This document shows, piece by piece, positions 35,223 to 46,281 of a stretch of 64,000 bases of DNA. Within the stretch, counting starts at the first letter, position 1, and every line of letters begins with the position of its first letter. The DNA lies in assembly GCA_963556145.1 (NCBI GenBank), contig OY744468.1:744001-808000 (forward strand), in the 5' to 3' direction. Under the pieces are notes generated by a model. The model had not been told where the DNA came from, searched no databases, and saw nothing but the letters and a program-made list of their open reading frames with translations. Position numbers and translations under genes: made by a program. The stretch is from Hygrocybe punicea. Taxonomy: Eukaryota; Basidiomycota; Agaricomycetes; Agaricales; Hygrophoraceae.

Positions 35223-35299
35223 CAGACTTGACCACGACATCACACCACACCATGTACGACGTAGCTACTCATAAACCATACTGCGTACCAGCAGCAATT

Positions 35300-35550
35300 A
35301 TCCCATGGGTGGGGCATGAACTCTCTACCGCGCACGGGCAGCACTTAGCCCATGTGTGGGACATCAACTCCATACCGCGCACGGGCAGCACTTATCCCAT
35401 GGGTGGGACATCAATTCCATACAGCGCACGGGCAGCACTTATCCCATGGGTGGGACATCAACTCCCTACCACGTACCAGCAGAACTTATCCCATGGGTGG
35501 GCATCAAATTCATACCGCGTACCATCAAGACTCATCCCATGGGACGGGGC
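35300..35550. repeat. 47-bp tandem repeat, six units (left TIR)
   Basis: The motif TCCCATGGGTGGG(A)CATCA, itself containing the palindrome CCCATGGG, recurs every 46-47 bp (near 35301, 35348, 35395, 35442, 35489 and 35535), separated by CGCGCACGGGCAGCACTTA-like spacers. Confidence 0.85.
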
Positions 35551-36241
35551 ATCAATCCATCCCCTTCGAGGCTGGACTCGGCATCCAGACTGTGTACCGA
35601 CATCATTCAGTCCATGAGACCTCGATAACATGATAAGACGTACTAGCGGGCGGCCTACACAGCCGCTAGCAAACACAACTGCAGTCAATTGGTAAGTGGC
35701 ACATCCACCGAGCTATGCAATGCCAAACCAACTTACAATGTGCAACAGACCACAACCGACAGGAATGGCCACCATCATTCGAGTGTTAAACAACCGACCT
35801 GGGCACACAACGGAATGACACAGCAAATTCATAGCATAGATAGTACACGATGAGGCCACATATAGAATGACCACCGGACGCCTCCCCCCCCAGGAGCACT
35901 AAGGAATCAGTGCGCCACACAATGCAAGAACACTTGGACCATGTCGGTCTTGCCCATCCGAAGAGACGTATGTATGTACATACCCGACGTGGAACCCTAT
36001 CGCGTACGCAGAACAGGGATGACGAGCGGGGAACACTGCGATGCCACGTCAGTATTCTAACCTCTCAACATAGACAACATTCACGTACCAGACACAGGTG
36101 GGGGATGGCCATGGCACGATCCCGACGCTAGCACAAAGAACTGTAGCAATGACATGAGGATATGATGGTATGAAGGTACATAGGAAGGACAAACGAAGTG
36201 CGGGGAAAAGGGGCAATGCACGAAAGTTGGTGTTAGCCAAC

Positions 36242-36252
36242 CTTTATATATA
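36242..36252 (-). promoter_or_regulatory. Outward-facing TATA box in left TIR
   Basis: TATATATAAAG on the minus strand is followed downstream by a CT-rich block and an ATG at 36153-36155. This is the layout of a fungal RNA polymerase II core promoter, and it points away from the transposase gene into the TIR. It is the mirror of 44024-44034. Confidence 0.55.
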
Positions 36253-36343
36253 ATCCTCATCAAACTCCGCAGGCCCGTGCGCAGCCCCTCAGCCCCGTGC
36301 TCATCCCCGCTATTCCAGATTAGGAACAAACACACACGTAGCC

Positions 36344-39300
36344 GTGTGTACCCGATTAACCACAACAGAAACCCAGTGTGCTATGTCATTCTGTCGCCCA
36401 AAGTCTACTCATTCGCGTACGCCATCTCCTTCCAAGCACCCGCCCTCCTCCCCTTCATCCCTAGACAACACGCCGGGTCATCTGATTCATGCCTCCGATG
36501 TACCGATCGTGAAACGTGCACCCTGAAGTCTTGTGCAATCTTTTATTCGTCCTCAGTATGTTGTCACCCTACCTGGCCGAGTCCATCTCTCCCAGCCGCC
36601 CTTTCTGGGCTGTCATGCACCCCAACATCAACACTGCACTACTACAGCTTCACTGGATCCTCTCGCACCTTTCCCGGATGACCCCTTTCCCGAACATTCT
36701 GGACATCACAATGTCATGGAAGGCATACTAACTACTCGTGCTCCGCTTGCTGATTTGGACCGGCTACTACGCAATCGGCGGAAGAGGACAAAACAATGGA
36801 CAATGTGGTCCAATGAGATAATCCCCTTACTTGTCGCTCCTTACCTTCGTCTACAGCGAGAAACTCGTTCACTTCGCACTCGACTGCCCCCCCTTGTACA
36901 CGAGTGCACCTGCGGTGCGGTCCCTCAGTCACTAACTGTTGTCTGCGTGTTCTTCGAACGTAAGCATTTACTCAGCCTACGCTACATAATTTATTGAATG
37001 TTTTCTAGGGCTGGAGTCGATCAACATTTCCTTTTGCCTTTGCATGCCGGCTGCACTCCGCTTACTCTCTTCCTGTTTGTTCCCATGCGCCCCGAAAGCC
37101 CCCTCACTTGCTGTGGACCTTTCACTTCTACAATTTGTCCGTGACCTCTTTGTACGACTCCCTCCAAATACGACATCACTTTGTGATACGGTGGAATCCT
37201 TCCTTCATGGGCAAGGGTATAAGCTGACAACACGTGTAAGTGTTTGCCTGTCTAACCCTCACTACCCCACTAATGCGCCGAGCTAGGATACCTTACGTCG
37301 TCGTTTCAGCCAATCCCTCCGGTGGTATTCTGGCCTGGTAAATGCAACAGAAAAACTTGTGCAAGACCAACTGGAAAAGGCTCAGGAGGAGCTTCCCATG
37401 TGGCCCACCAATGCAAGCCAGCCGGAATCTGAGGCTTCACATAGCACACGACCTGTCGCAGACCCCCCAATACCCGTTGGACCAGGCAACGAACCCTTAA
37501 GATGTCATTCAAGGCTGAGTGCATATTTACGATCCCGCTGTCCACTCTGTTTTGGCGGTGTGCAGCAACCCATTCCTGGTACAAGGCATGATGGCTTCCT
37601 CTGCTTGTCTTTCCTTGCGATGACATATCCACGTAGTCTTCACGTTATCAGTGTTCTAGATGCCTGTTTTACCCAAAAGCGATGCAAGACGCAAGCTGGG
37701 GCTCCTGATCGTGATTATCCTCAAATGCATCCCGCATCTGTTTTCCTCCCTGAACAAGACATCAAGAGCATGGAAGCATACGTTGAGAGTCTCCGTTCGA
37801 CGCGACCAGCTCCCTACGCACGGGAAAATGTAGAAGAAGAAGATGGCTACGAGGGCAGACTCAAAGTCCCGACCTCCGTTCTGGATGAATGCCATAATTC
37901 GTTCACGGCTGCCGATGAAAAGCGAGAAAAATCCAGTACCCAATTTTTTGCAGATACTGGCTTGATGGCACTCCTGTGCCGACACGATCACGTGCTCTGG
38001 CTTGCAAACATGACAACGGCCGGTGAGAAGCAGTACTATGTTTTAGCCTTGCTACGTAAACTCTTTCAACACATCCCGGCATGGATGAGGGTTGGGGCAT
38101 TGTACGACATCGGGTGCCAACTCGACCGAAGTTGTGAGAAATGGGATTTCCTGCCAGAATACCGTGATCGTCTTGTCTTTGCACTCTCTATATTCCACGC
38201 GTATGGGCATCAATGGCCTTGCCAGCTGATCTACCATCCACGCAAGTGTATTGGTTTTGGCTTGTCGGACGGAGAAGGGTGCGAACGCTTTTGGAGCGCG
38301 ATCGAAAAGCTTATCGCGGTCTTGCGCGTATGTGGGGTAGATGGTTTCATGTTTTGTCTATGGTTTAGCTCGCTGACATTGTATAATTTTAGTTTTATCA
38401 GCGTCTGTTTTTGCTCGACACACAAGTCAAACGTCTCGATCAAAAATCTCTCGAATCATTAGGCCAATGGCTCTCGCGCAAATGGTATCAATGCCAGGAC
38501 AAAAAGACCATCAAGCCAAGAGCGTTTTGGATCGGTCAGGGATCCCTGAGGCAACCCTGCGAGAACAGTGGGCCGAACAGGTGAAAAGCCAAACCCAAGC
38601 AGCCCCTCGTAAGTGGATCACACACCACGAGATCGGTGGGACTTAACACCAGCTATTAGGCCGTTCCAAGCACTTAGGCAAGCAGGCTATAGAAGCCATT
38701 TTGGCACTTGAGGATAGCCTACAGGTGCAGAAAGCCGCGATGCGACAACTTGAGGACTGACTCAGTGATGACAGGACAGGACTATCTTTCAATGCTGTCG
38801 AGGTTGGAATTGAGCTCAAGGAAACCCGTGCCAGTTGCACACGATTGAGACAAGCTATACAAGCGAAGAGGGCAGGGCTTGGGGTGGGCCTGCGGGCAAT
38901 GTTACAGAAGCTCAAAGACAACCAGTTCCTGCAGGTACAGATGAATGCACGGGCGGTGAAACAACGTTTACATGATCGTCTACGGCATCGCAAGTTTGAG
39001 CTGGAGAGGCTCGAGCGTTCGTACAGGCACACTGTCAACGGTCAGTTTTGATCTGAGTGAAACATCAGTTACTTAATAAACTCTGTGGTGTTCAGAAAAT
39101 AAGCTCGATACCCACACGAAGTCATCCACGAAGCGCCGTGAGCCAGGCATTGTTAAATTGGCCAAAACATACAATGACCTTTGCAGAGACCTCGTCAATC
39201 TGAAGCGACAGGGAAAGGGCCCTCGCAATGCCATAGTCCCGGATATGATTGAAACTCGCGGCCTCTTCGATCTGGATGTTGACAACAACATCTGGCAGGA

Positions 39301-39972
39301 TGTGGGCCTTGACATTGCAAGTCAAGGACCGCTACCTCCGTGGATGGGCAATAATGATGTTCGTGAGGGGATGAAGTACCTACTGGAACACGACAGGTGT
39401 CTGGAAGAGGAGTCACGCCTGCGGAAAGAAAGATCAGCCATGCAAGAGTGGATGCAGGAGGAATGGGGGTCTATACAGGTTGCTCGAACTAAGGAAGGTA
39501 CGTCGTCCTTCTAGTGTCAAGTTTATATATTCAATGAGTTCCAGGCATCAATACTGACATGACTTATCAACTCGATAAGCGCCAGTCCGGCCTGGCACAG
39601 CTATGCGTCATATGGCAAACTGCCGTTCGCGGTGTACCTCCTGAGGGCTGCATAGAAGCGTCGTGGGGACCCCCAGAAGCCGAGCTGAGTGATGCAGCAA
39701 AGGAGTTCTTCACAGGGAATTGGGATGAGCCAATGTTAACGGCTGGTACACTGCCAGTGGAAGCCAGTGCTAGTGATTCGGAAGGTGACCCCGGCGAAGA
39801 GACTGATAGTGGAGAAGATTTTGGTGACCTGTTCGAAGCCTTTGAATGTGTTGCCTTTGCGGATGCATACCGTGAACAAGGCGACACTCTCTTGGCAGAG
39901 AAGTTGCCATCCCTGGTGTCTACAGGTCGATTGCAAGCGGACAGTCTTCCCCCCTCAAACGTGCCCGCATAG
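36344..39972 (+). pseudogene. KDZ transposase with CxC1-like cysteine cluster
   Basis: Seven exons are visible: ~36344-36959, 37009-37235, 37287-38327, 38393-38608, 38660-39040, 39096-39497 and 39545-39972, with GT-AG introns of 47-65 bp. The protein (about 1,040 residues, usual for KDZ) has RPQYVVTLPGRV, a CxC1-like cluster (HECTCGAVPQSLTVVC, SFCLC, LFPCAP) and FVRDLFVRLPPNT. The DDE core has LDACFTQKR (Asp 37659-37661), DTGLMALLCRHDHVLWLANM, YDIGCQ (Asp 38106-38108) and HAYGHQWPCQLIYHPRKCIG with GEGCERFW. A coiled C-terminal region ends in NNIWQDVGLD and LDKRQSGLAQLC. Lesions: a frame change near 36516-36545 (T run); a one-base shift at the A5 run 38501-38505; and TGA at 38758-38760. Two lesions are in homopolymers, so sequencing error must be excluded. 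Confidence 0.9.
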
Positions 39973-40173
39973 TCTAGTTTATCTTACTCGTGTATTCTTT
40001 TACTCCCGTAGCCAATACCTTGTCAAATCATTAGGCTAAACACACAAAAGGACATATCTATCACTGGCTACCCAACATGTTCATAAGCTAGAACTAACTA
40101 AGACGGGCAAAACAGTTTGGCTGGTATCGGAGATGCGCACACTCACAAACACCAATCGCAACAGGCTCTTATC

Positions 40174-40583
40174 TGTCCCATCACTATGTAACCTCATCGC
40201 AGATTCATAATGTCATGCCCTATGTAAGTACAACACCAGCGTTTACCCGATACTAAGTCAGACTCGGAGACAGATCTATCAGCGCTACATCAGCACTCGA
40301 GCGATTGCAGAATTCGACTCCTCCACTGGCAGCCAGTTCCTGTTTACCATGCAGCGTTCTAGCGCAAAGGCACATCGGTGTTCCCATCACTGTGTAACTC
40401 ACACAGGTCCATAATGTCATGCCCTATGCATGTAAGTACAACACCAGCGTTTACCCGATACTAAGTCAGACTCGGAGACAGATGGTCTATCAACGCTACA
40501 TCAGCACTCGAGCGATTGCAGAATTCGACTCCTCCAGCCAGTTCCTGTTTACCATGGAGCATTCTAGTACAAAGGCACATTGG
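40174..40583. repeat. Tandem duplication (~205 bp) between the KDZ genes
   Basis: Two copies (about 40174-40380 and 40381-40583) share ATAATGTCATGCCCTATG, ACTAAGTCAGACTCGGAGAC and AGCACTCGAGCGATTGCAG with few differences. They lie between the transposase stop and the companion gene start. Frames through them show no family signature. Confidence 0.75.
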
Positions 40584-41020
40584 AAGCGTTGGCGGCTGGC
40601 TCAATCTAACCACTCGACCATTACTGGGATGGCCTAAGTTACAGCCTGTTCTACGTAAGCGAAATGCAAGTACGTTGCGTCTGTTTCCCGGCTATAGTAG
40701 TGTGGTCGATCCTCTGGTGGTTCATTTGCCTTCGAATATGTGAGCTATTTCACTTCTTTCACAGAGCACTAGAAAAGGTGCCGCTGGACTTTCTTTTGTA
40801 TAGTGGCACGCCATCCACTGGGGTTGTCGTGTGTACGCGAGTCCTCGTGTGAGTCTACCCTCAAAGTGGTTAGCTAGCGTGCCTACGACTTAGGAGGAAC
40901 GTCTCATCAGAGCTTCCATTATTGTCAAATGTCGGCGTTTCGTATTTTAAAAAAATCGGCGTTCTCTGATCACTTAATAAGATTGGTCGTGGGGTTTTTT
41001 TTTGTCATCCGTGGTTGACG

Positions 41021-43888
41021 ATGCCCCCTAAACCCACTTCCCGCAGTGCTAAACCTGTGTCTCGCGGTGCCAAGCCACCCTCCCATGGAACCCGCAGCGC
41101 CACGGCTTCTGAGACTTCGCGACAGCTCCGTTCTGGAGCTTGCCATGATGTGCGACAACTCCGTTCAAAGAATGCCGCTGTCGAAAACCAGAGGGATGAA
41201 GGTGAGCCGCGTAGAGAGGGAAACCCTACGGATCTTCTGCCACCGTTACCGTTGGCTGAGGCGCACATCGATTCCGAGGGGGACAATGGAGACGAGGAAG
41301 ATGGCAGAGAGGAAGAACCCCCTCAATCGACAGTAAGCTGGCTTTTCTTGAATTTTTCTATGGCTTACACTTATGATGGCTCGCAGAGTGATACCGCCAG
41401 CAAAGCTCTGGGAGTACCGGTGCCTGAAGCGTCGAAGCAGCGAGAAGAAGCCATCACAGGTAAATCGCTAACCCTTTTCAACACAGTTATCACGCCGCTA
41501 ATACTTCTGTAGATGAATCCAACAGCTCGGGGAGTGACTTCAGTAAAGCCTGTCAAAATAAACTCGGGCAACGTAAACTCAGAGCAGACCGAGGTTATGA
41601 GGTTAGCAATACGGAGGCCGAGGAGGTAGAACTCGAGCAGGATCTTTTAGAACGCTCTGAGTCGGATGCCGTATCGAAGAAGCGTGCCCACAGAGGAGGC
41701 AGTGGGGGTCGCAAACGTCCGAGCAAGAAGCAGAAGGGCAAGAGTCGCAAGCAGACAGAGACTGACGAGCCAGAGACCAGCGACCAGGACGGAGAGAGTG
41801 AATCCAATTGGCCGAAAGTGAAAGGACCATTCCCCCAAGCCGCAAGGCAGGAATCCAAGAAGCTCGGCATGGAAGTAATGAAGGCTGCCTGGGACGTCGC
41901 GCGAAAGTACAAGAAGAGTACTCGTGATGTCTTGCTCGCCGCGGGCTTGGGCATCTGTCAGTCCCACCCCCCTAACCCCATGAATGACTTTCGCAAGTGG
42001 TACTCCCACATGTATCCGAACAACAAAGAACGTAAGTCTTGTATCATCATATCTCACACAACCATTCTGATGCTCCGTTCCATCCAGTCACATACTTGGA
42101 ATACGGCAAAAAAATCAATCAAGCCTTTAAGGACCTTGTCGGTGATGCCGACGATGAGCAACGCGCTGTACTTCTGCAGCCAATGAAGGAGTTCGCTGAG
42201 TCGTTGGATAAAACATCCAAGGAGATGCCGCACTCCCTGCGGTCGATCATAGCGAGAATGCAAAGTTGTAAAGACCAATTCACGGGCTTGGTACGTGGCA
42301 TTTCTGGAGTATGAATGTCTTTGCTCACTGATGTTGAATTCAGGCTGCTGCGTATCATAACTTGGAGGATATTGAGGTGATCGGGGCAATCATGTATACG
42401 GGATCGGATGCTGCAGCTCAGCAAGCATCTGCGGTTTTTGGCAGATCTGTGGCTGTTGAGGAGCTAATCAACAACCACGGTGTTAATGTGCGTGACGTCT
42501 TGGCGGATATGACCACCGCGATCAGGTAAATTCATACAAATTGGAGATATTGTGTAGTGACATGTGTTCAGGGCTGGTGCGTTGCGCAAGAAGGGATTCA
42601 GGATCCCTAGCCTGACTGGGCTAGATGTTGAGTGTCGAGACCGTGAGACCACACGCGACCGTGATCACCGTGTGTTTGGAACCATGTTGCAGACGCAACT
42701 AGGTGAGCATGAAGGCATTCTGTCTGTGTGTAGCTACTGACAGCTGGTAGACACCTTCGGCGATGCAGAGTCTAAAAAGATGCAATATCGGAAGTGGTTG
42801 GAGACTGCAGCAAGGCTGCAAATAAGGCTGATTAACTGGCCTGACAATGTTCTCCCCCTTGGCCCCGATTTCGACATCAAAAAGCTCAATGCGCATCACC
42901 TCGATAGCTTTGTTAGCAGATACATCGAGAACATCAAGAATGACAATGAGGAATGTATTGTCCCGCAGATCGTGCAATGGAATGCCGGTACGGGTTTTGT
43001 TTATTGTACGCACTTGTGCTGATTTGGCATGTAGAGGAGATTGCTATGGACGATGATTTGCCCCTCAAAGGTCTCATCCCGCTGGTCTTGAGTGTCAGGG
43101 GCACACGTCTCCATCAGTTACGAGATGCACCCGGCTGGAACCAGCAGGCATCAAAGATTAAAAAGCAAACTCAGCGACAAGTGCGCAGTGCCGATGCTCG
43201 GCGCCGAGCCCAGAGTTCCGATGGAAGCAGTGATGAGCTCCACGCCGAGTCTGTCCATGCCGAGTTTGTCTGTTCCGAGTCCGTCCATGCTCAATCTGTC
43301 CGTGCTGAGTCTGCATGTGCGGAGCCTGTTCGTGCCGAGTCTGTCCATGTGATGAGTCGGGCTACTCTGTCTGGCTCCCTGCCTGTAAATGCGAGGGACA
43401 GCAGCCCCCCGGTCTCTCAAAAGCACCCTCGCCAGCATGAGGGAGAGGCATATCCCAGCCAAGGCAGGAATCATACGACTTCAAATTTTGGACGTATACA
43501 TGAGGAGATTGGTGGCCCCCCACGTCGGCCTCTACCATCCCGGATGCCTCACCGTGACGGCGGCTTTGAAGCCTTCGATGCTGCATCCCAATTTAGAGGC
43601 CCCAGCTACCCCAGGATGGGTCAGTCCAGGCTCACTTCTCGCGCCCCACACCCTCGTTGGATGCAGGTACCCGGACCTTATGCAGGGATGAACCGTGACC
43701 GCAGTCAGGGTCGTAGACGTGACACACGGGGTCAGGAACAGCACGCACACGAGGATTACCCGGTGTCCCCAACTCCCTACCCAAGTGATATCGATGAAGA
43801 GTTTCTCAGCTACCCGCACGAATTTGGAAGCACTCAGATGGAGCAAGATGCGTATGCCTACAATAAATACAAGAGCTTCGGATACTAA
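41021..43888 (+). CDS. KDZ-element companion protein, unknown function
   Basis: Eight exons (41021-41332, 41387-41459, 41513-42031, 42088-42290, 42344-42525, 42572-42702, 42751-42987, 43035-43888) with 46-56 bp GT-AG introns keep one frame to a TAA at 43886-43888. The N-terminus is Ser/Arg-rich and disordered (RSAKPVSRGAKPPSHGTRS), followed by an acidic-basic region with a likely nuclear signal (KKQKGKSRKQ). A conserved-looking helical part follows (WPKVKGPFPQAARQES, GICQSHPPNPMNDFRKWYSH, SIIARMQSCKDQF). A folded middle has NNHGVNVRDVLADMTTAIR, RLINWPDNVLPLGPDFDIKKL and LIPLVLSVRG. The tail has SVHAE-like repeats and Arg/Pro/Gly-rich sequence. I recall similar uncharacterised proteins in Agaricomycete KDZ neighbourhoods but know no domain. 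Its intact frame, unlike the transposase, hints at a selected role in transposition or element silencing control. Confidence 0.75.
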
Positions 43889-44023
43889 ATGTAGTTATAC
43901 GAAGTGGAATACATGTTTCTGTGCGAAGTGATTGACTGTTGTGTGTTTGTTCCTAATCTGGAATAGCGGGGATGAGCACGGGGCTGAGGGGCTGCGCACG
44001 GGCCTGCGGAGTTTGATGAGGAT

Positions 44024-44034
44024 TATATATAAAG
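44024..44034 (+). promoter_or_regulatory. Outward-facing TATA box in right TIR
   Basis: TATATATAAAG lies 87 bp before the ATG at 44121, with a CT-rich block (CCCCTTTTCCCCGCACTT) between. It is the mirror of the left arm site and faces outward. Confidence 0.55.
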
Positions 44035-44120
44035 GTTGGCTAACACCAACTTTCGTGCATTGCCCCTTTTCCCCGCACTTCGTTTGTCCTTCCTATGTAC
44101 CTTCATACCATCATATCCTC

Positions 44121-44450
44121 ATGTCATTGCTACAGTTCTTTGTGCTAGCGTCGGGATCGTGCCATGGCCATCCCCCACCTGTGTCTGGTACGTGAATGTT
44201 GTCTATGTTGAGAGGTTAGAATACTGACGTGGCATCGCAGTGTTCCCCGCTCGTCATCCCTGTTCTGCGTACGCGATAGGGTTCCACGTCGGGTATGTAC
44301 ATACATACGTCTCTTCGGATGGGCAAGACCGACATGGTCCAAGTGTTCTTGCATTGTGTGGCGCACTGATTCCTTAGTGCTCCTGGGGGGGGAGGCGTCC
44401 GGTGGTCATTCTATATGTGGCCTCATCGTGTACTATCTATGCTATGAATT
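44121..44450 (+). CDS. Small spliced reading frame inside right TIR
   Basis: An ATG at 44121 opens MSLLQFFVLASGSCHGHPPP. A clean intron (GTACGT ... GCATCGCAG, 44188-44240) leads to a second exon to 44292 and a possible intron 44293-44377. The third exon ends quickly, giving about 62 residues. The hydrophobic N-terminus could be a secretion signal. I recognise no family, and the exon 3 choice is uncertain. The identical frame lies on the minus strand of the left TIR (from 36155). Confidence 0.3.
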
Positions 44451-45211
44451 TGCTGTGTCATTCCGTTGTGTGCCCAGGTCGGTTGTTTAACACTCGAATG
44501 ATGGTGGCCATTCCTGTCGGTTGTGGTCTGTTGCACATTGTAAGTTGGTTTGGCATTGCATAGCTCGGTGGATGTGCCACTTACCAATTGACTGCAGTTG
44601 TGTTTGCTAGCGGCTGTGTAGGCCGCCCGCTAGTACGTCTTATCATGTTATCGAGGTCTCATGGACTGAATGATGTCGGTACACAGTCTGGATGCCGAGT
44701 CCAGCCTCGAAGGGGATGGATTGATGCCCCGTCCCATGGGATGAGTCTTGATGGTACGCGGTATGAATTTGATGCCCACCCATGGGATAAGTTCTGCTGG
44801 TACGTGGTAGGGAGTTGATGTCCCACCCATGGGATAAGTGCTGCCCGTGCGCTGTATGGAATTGATGTCCCACCCATGGGATAAGTGCTGCCCGTGCGCG
44901 GTATGGAGTTGATGTCCCACACATGGGCTAAGTGCTGCCCGTGCGCGGTAGAGAGTTCATGCCCCACCCATGGGATAATTGCTGCTGGTACGCAGTATGG
45001 TTTATGAGTAGCTACGTCGTACATGGTGTGGTGTGATGTCGTGGTCAAGTCTGATAATATTAATCTTATGACATTATTTGTTGATAATATTAATCTTATG
45101 ACATTATTTGTTAATAATATTAATCTTATGACATTATTTGTGGAGGTATTCATTGTCAATTGCTGATGTTATTGGGTGTAATTTAATTAAGTATGTCTTG
45201 AAGGGTTGTGT

Positions 45212-45456
45212 GGGATATCCCATGAACTGACAGGGATGTCCCAGACAAGGCTATGGGATGTCCCACACTCTGGAAGGGATGTCCCAGGCAAGGCTGTGGA
45301 ATGTCCCACAAGCTGACAGGGACGTCCTAAAGCCTTGGTGGGATGTACCACAAGCTGGTAGGGATGACCCAGACCAACCTGTGGGATGTCCCAAAGCCTC
45401 AGTGGGATGTCCTACAAGCCAACAGGGACGTCCCAGACAAGCCTGTGGGATGTCCC
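45212..45456. repeat. 12 GGGATGTCCC-like palindromes, 21-22 bp period (right TIR)
   Basis: Mirror image of the left array, with the same unit spacing. Confidence 0.9.
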
Positions 45457-46273
45457 AATGGAGCCTTTGTGAGATATCTCCTTACCCAACTCCACTTTCA
45501 TCCTCTAATTTCAGATCACTCCTCTGCACTGGGATCCCAGTCAGCCATTGCATGCATACCCAAAAATGTAATAACAGCTCATATCCTGCTCAAATCTTCT
45601 TCATAATACACTTGTTTAATTTTTGGCCCAGCCTCTCCTAGACCTACTGATCTTTGTCTTTTATGTATGCTCTGCTCACTCACTCCCCTACAAGCTTCAG
45701 CTTTCCACATGCACAAGGGATTGGTTTACTAGAAGCACACCCTCAATCCTCCCCCTCTTTCCCATCTCATTACCCAACATCTCTAGCACTTTTCCTCTTC
45801 CACTCCTTCTGACTTTATATGTGGAAACAACTGCTGTATCTCCACATCCTGCCACTGACCTTGAAGGACAATAAGCTCTGTGACTCTCAAAAGAATAAGC
45901 ATGTACAGTCTTATACTATGCTATAGCACCCATGGTATCCATGGTGGCCATGACAAGGCCTGGAAATTTACAATTAGATGCTGTCATCACTCTGAGTTTT
46001 CTGTTGAATACCTAGGGAAGGGACATCCCAAATGCCCCCAGACACCCCCTCTGTGTGGGATGTCCCATGGGACATGGGACATCCCACAACACCAAATGTC
46101 GTCCCATGGGCCATCCCATACACCAGACCAGGGACAATGGGACATCCCAACGTATCGTCCCAGGGACGATGGTTTCGTCCCAGGGCTGCCCAGTACTTTT
46201 ACCAACATGTAGATGGTTCAATACTAGAGGTGAGTTGTAACTAGTTGTTCAGGTTTGGGGGTAGCCTGAAGTG

Positions 46274-46281
46274 AGAGAGAA
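46274..46281. repeat. Right 8-bp target-site duplication of KDZ element
   Basis: AGAGAGAA immediately after the right terminus GCCTGAAGTG, identical to 33995-34002. Confidence 0.75.

Larger units (their letters stand above)
34003..36336. repeat. Left long terminal inverted repeat of KDZ element
   Basis: From the outer end inwards the arm contains a cluster of GGGATGTCCC-like motifs (34120-34255), a 12-unit palindrome array (34820-35064), a 30-bp triple repeat (35135-35222), a 47-bp six-unit repeat (about 35300-35550) and a promoter-like block near its inner end (36155-36252, facing outward). The mirror image forms the right arm. Confidence 0.95.
34003..46273 (+). mobile_element. Complete KDZ transposon with 2,334-bp terminal inverted repeats
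   Basis: The left arm (34003-36336) and right arm (43940-46273) are inverted copies. At every position I compared, paired coordinates sum to 80276, so there is no net indel, and I saw only three mismatches. Termini are CACTTCAGGCTACCCCC. An 8-bp duplication, AGAGAGAA, flanks the 12,271-bp element; 8-bp duplications are, to my knowledge, reported for the related Zisupton family. The interior carries a CxC1-type KDZ transposase (36344-39972) and a companion gene (41021-43888), both transcribed rightwards. Near-identity of the arms indicates a recent insertion or arm homogenisation. Confidence 0.95.
43940..46273. repeat. Right long terminal inverted repeat of KDZ element
   Basis: Inverted copy of 34003-36336. 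The palindrome array lies at 45212-45456, the 47-bp array at about 44726-44976, the 30-bp repeats at 45054-45141 and the outward promoter at 44024. Differences seen include a C/A in the run near 45553, a C/T near 46176 and a G/A near 46221. Confidence 0.95.

Noticed and set aside
35117..35617. 166-codon frame and its partners in the TIR
   Set aside because: Created by the 30-bp and 47-bp repeats, and mirrored identically in the right arm at 44659-45159.
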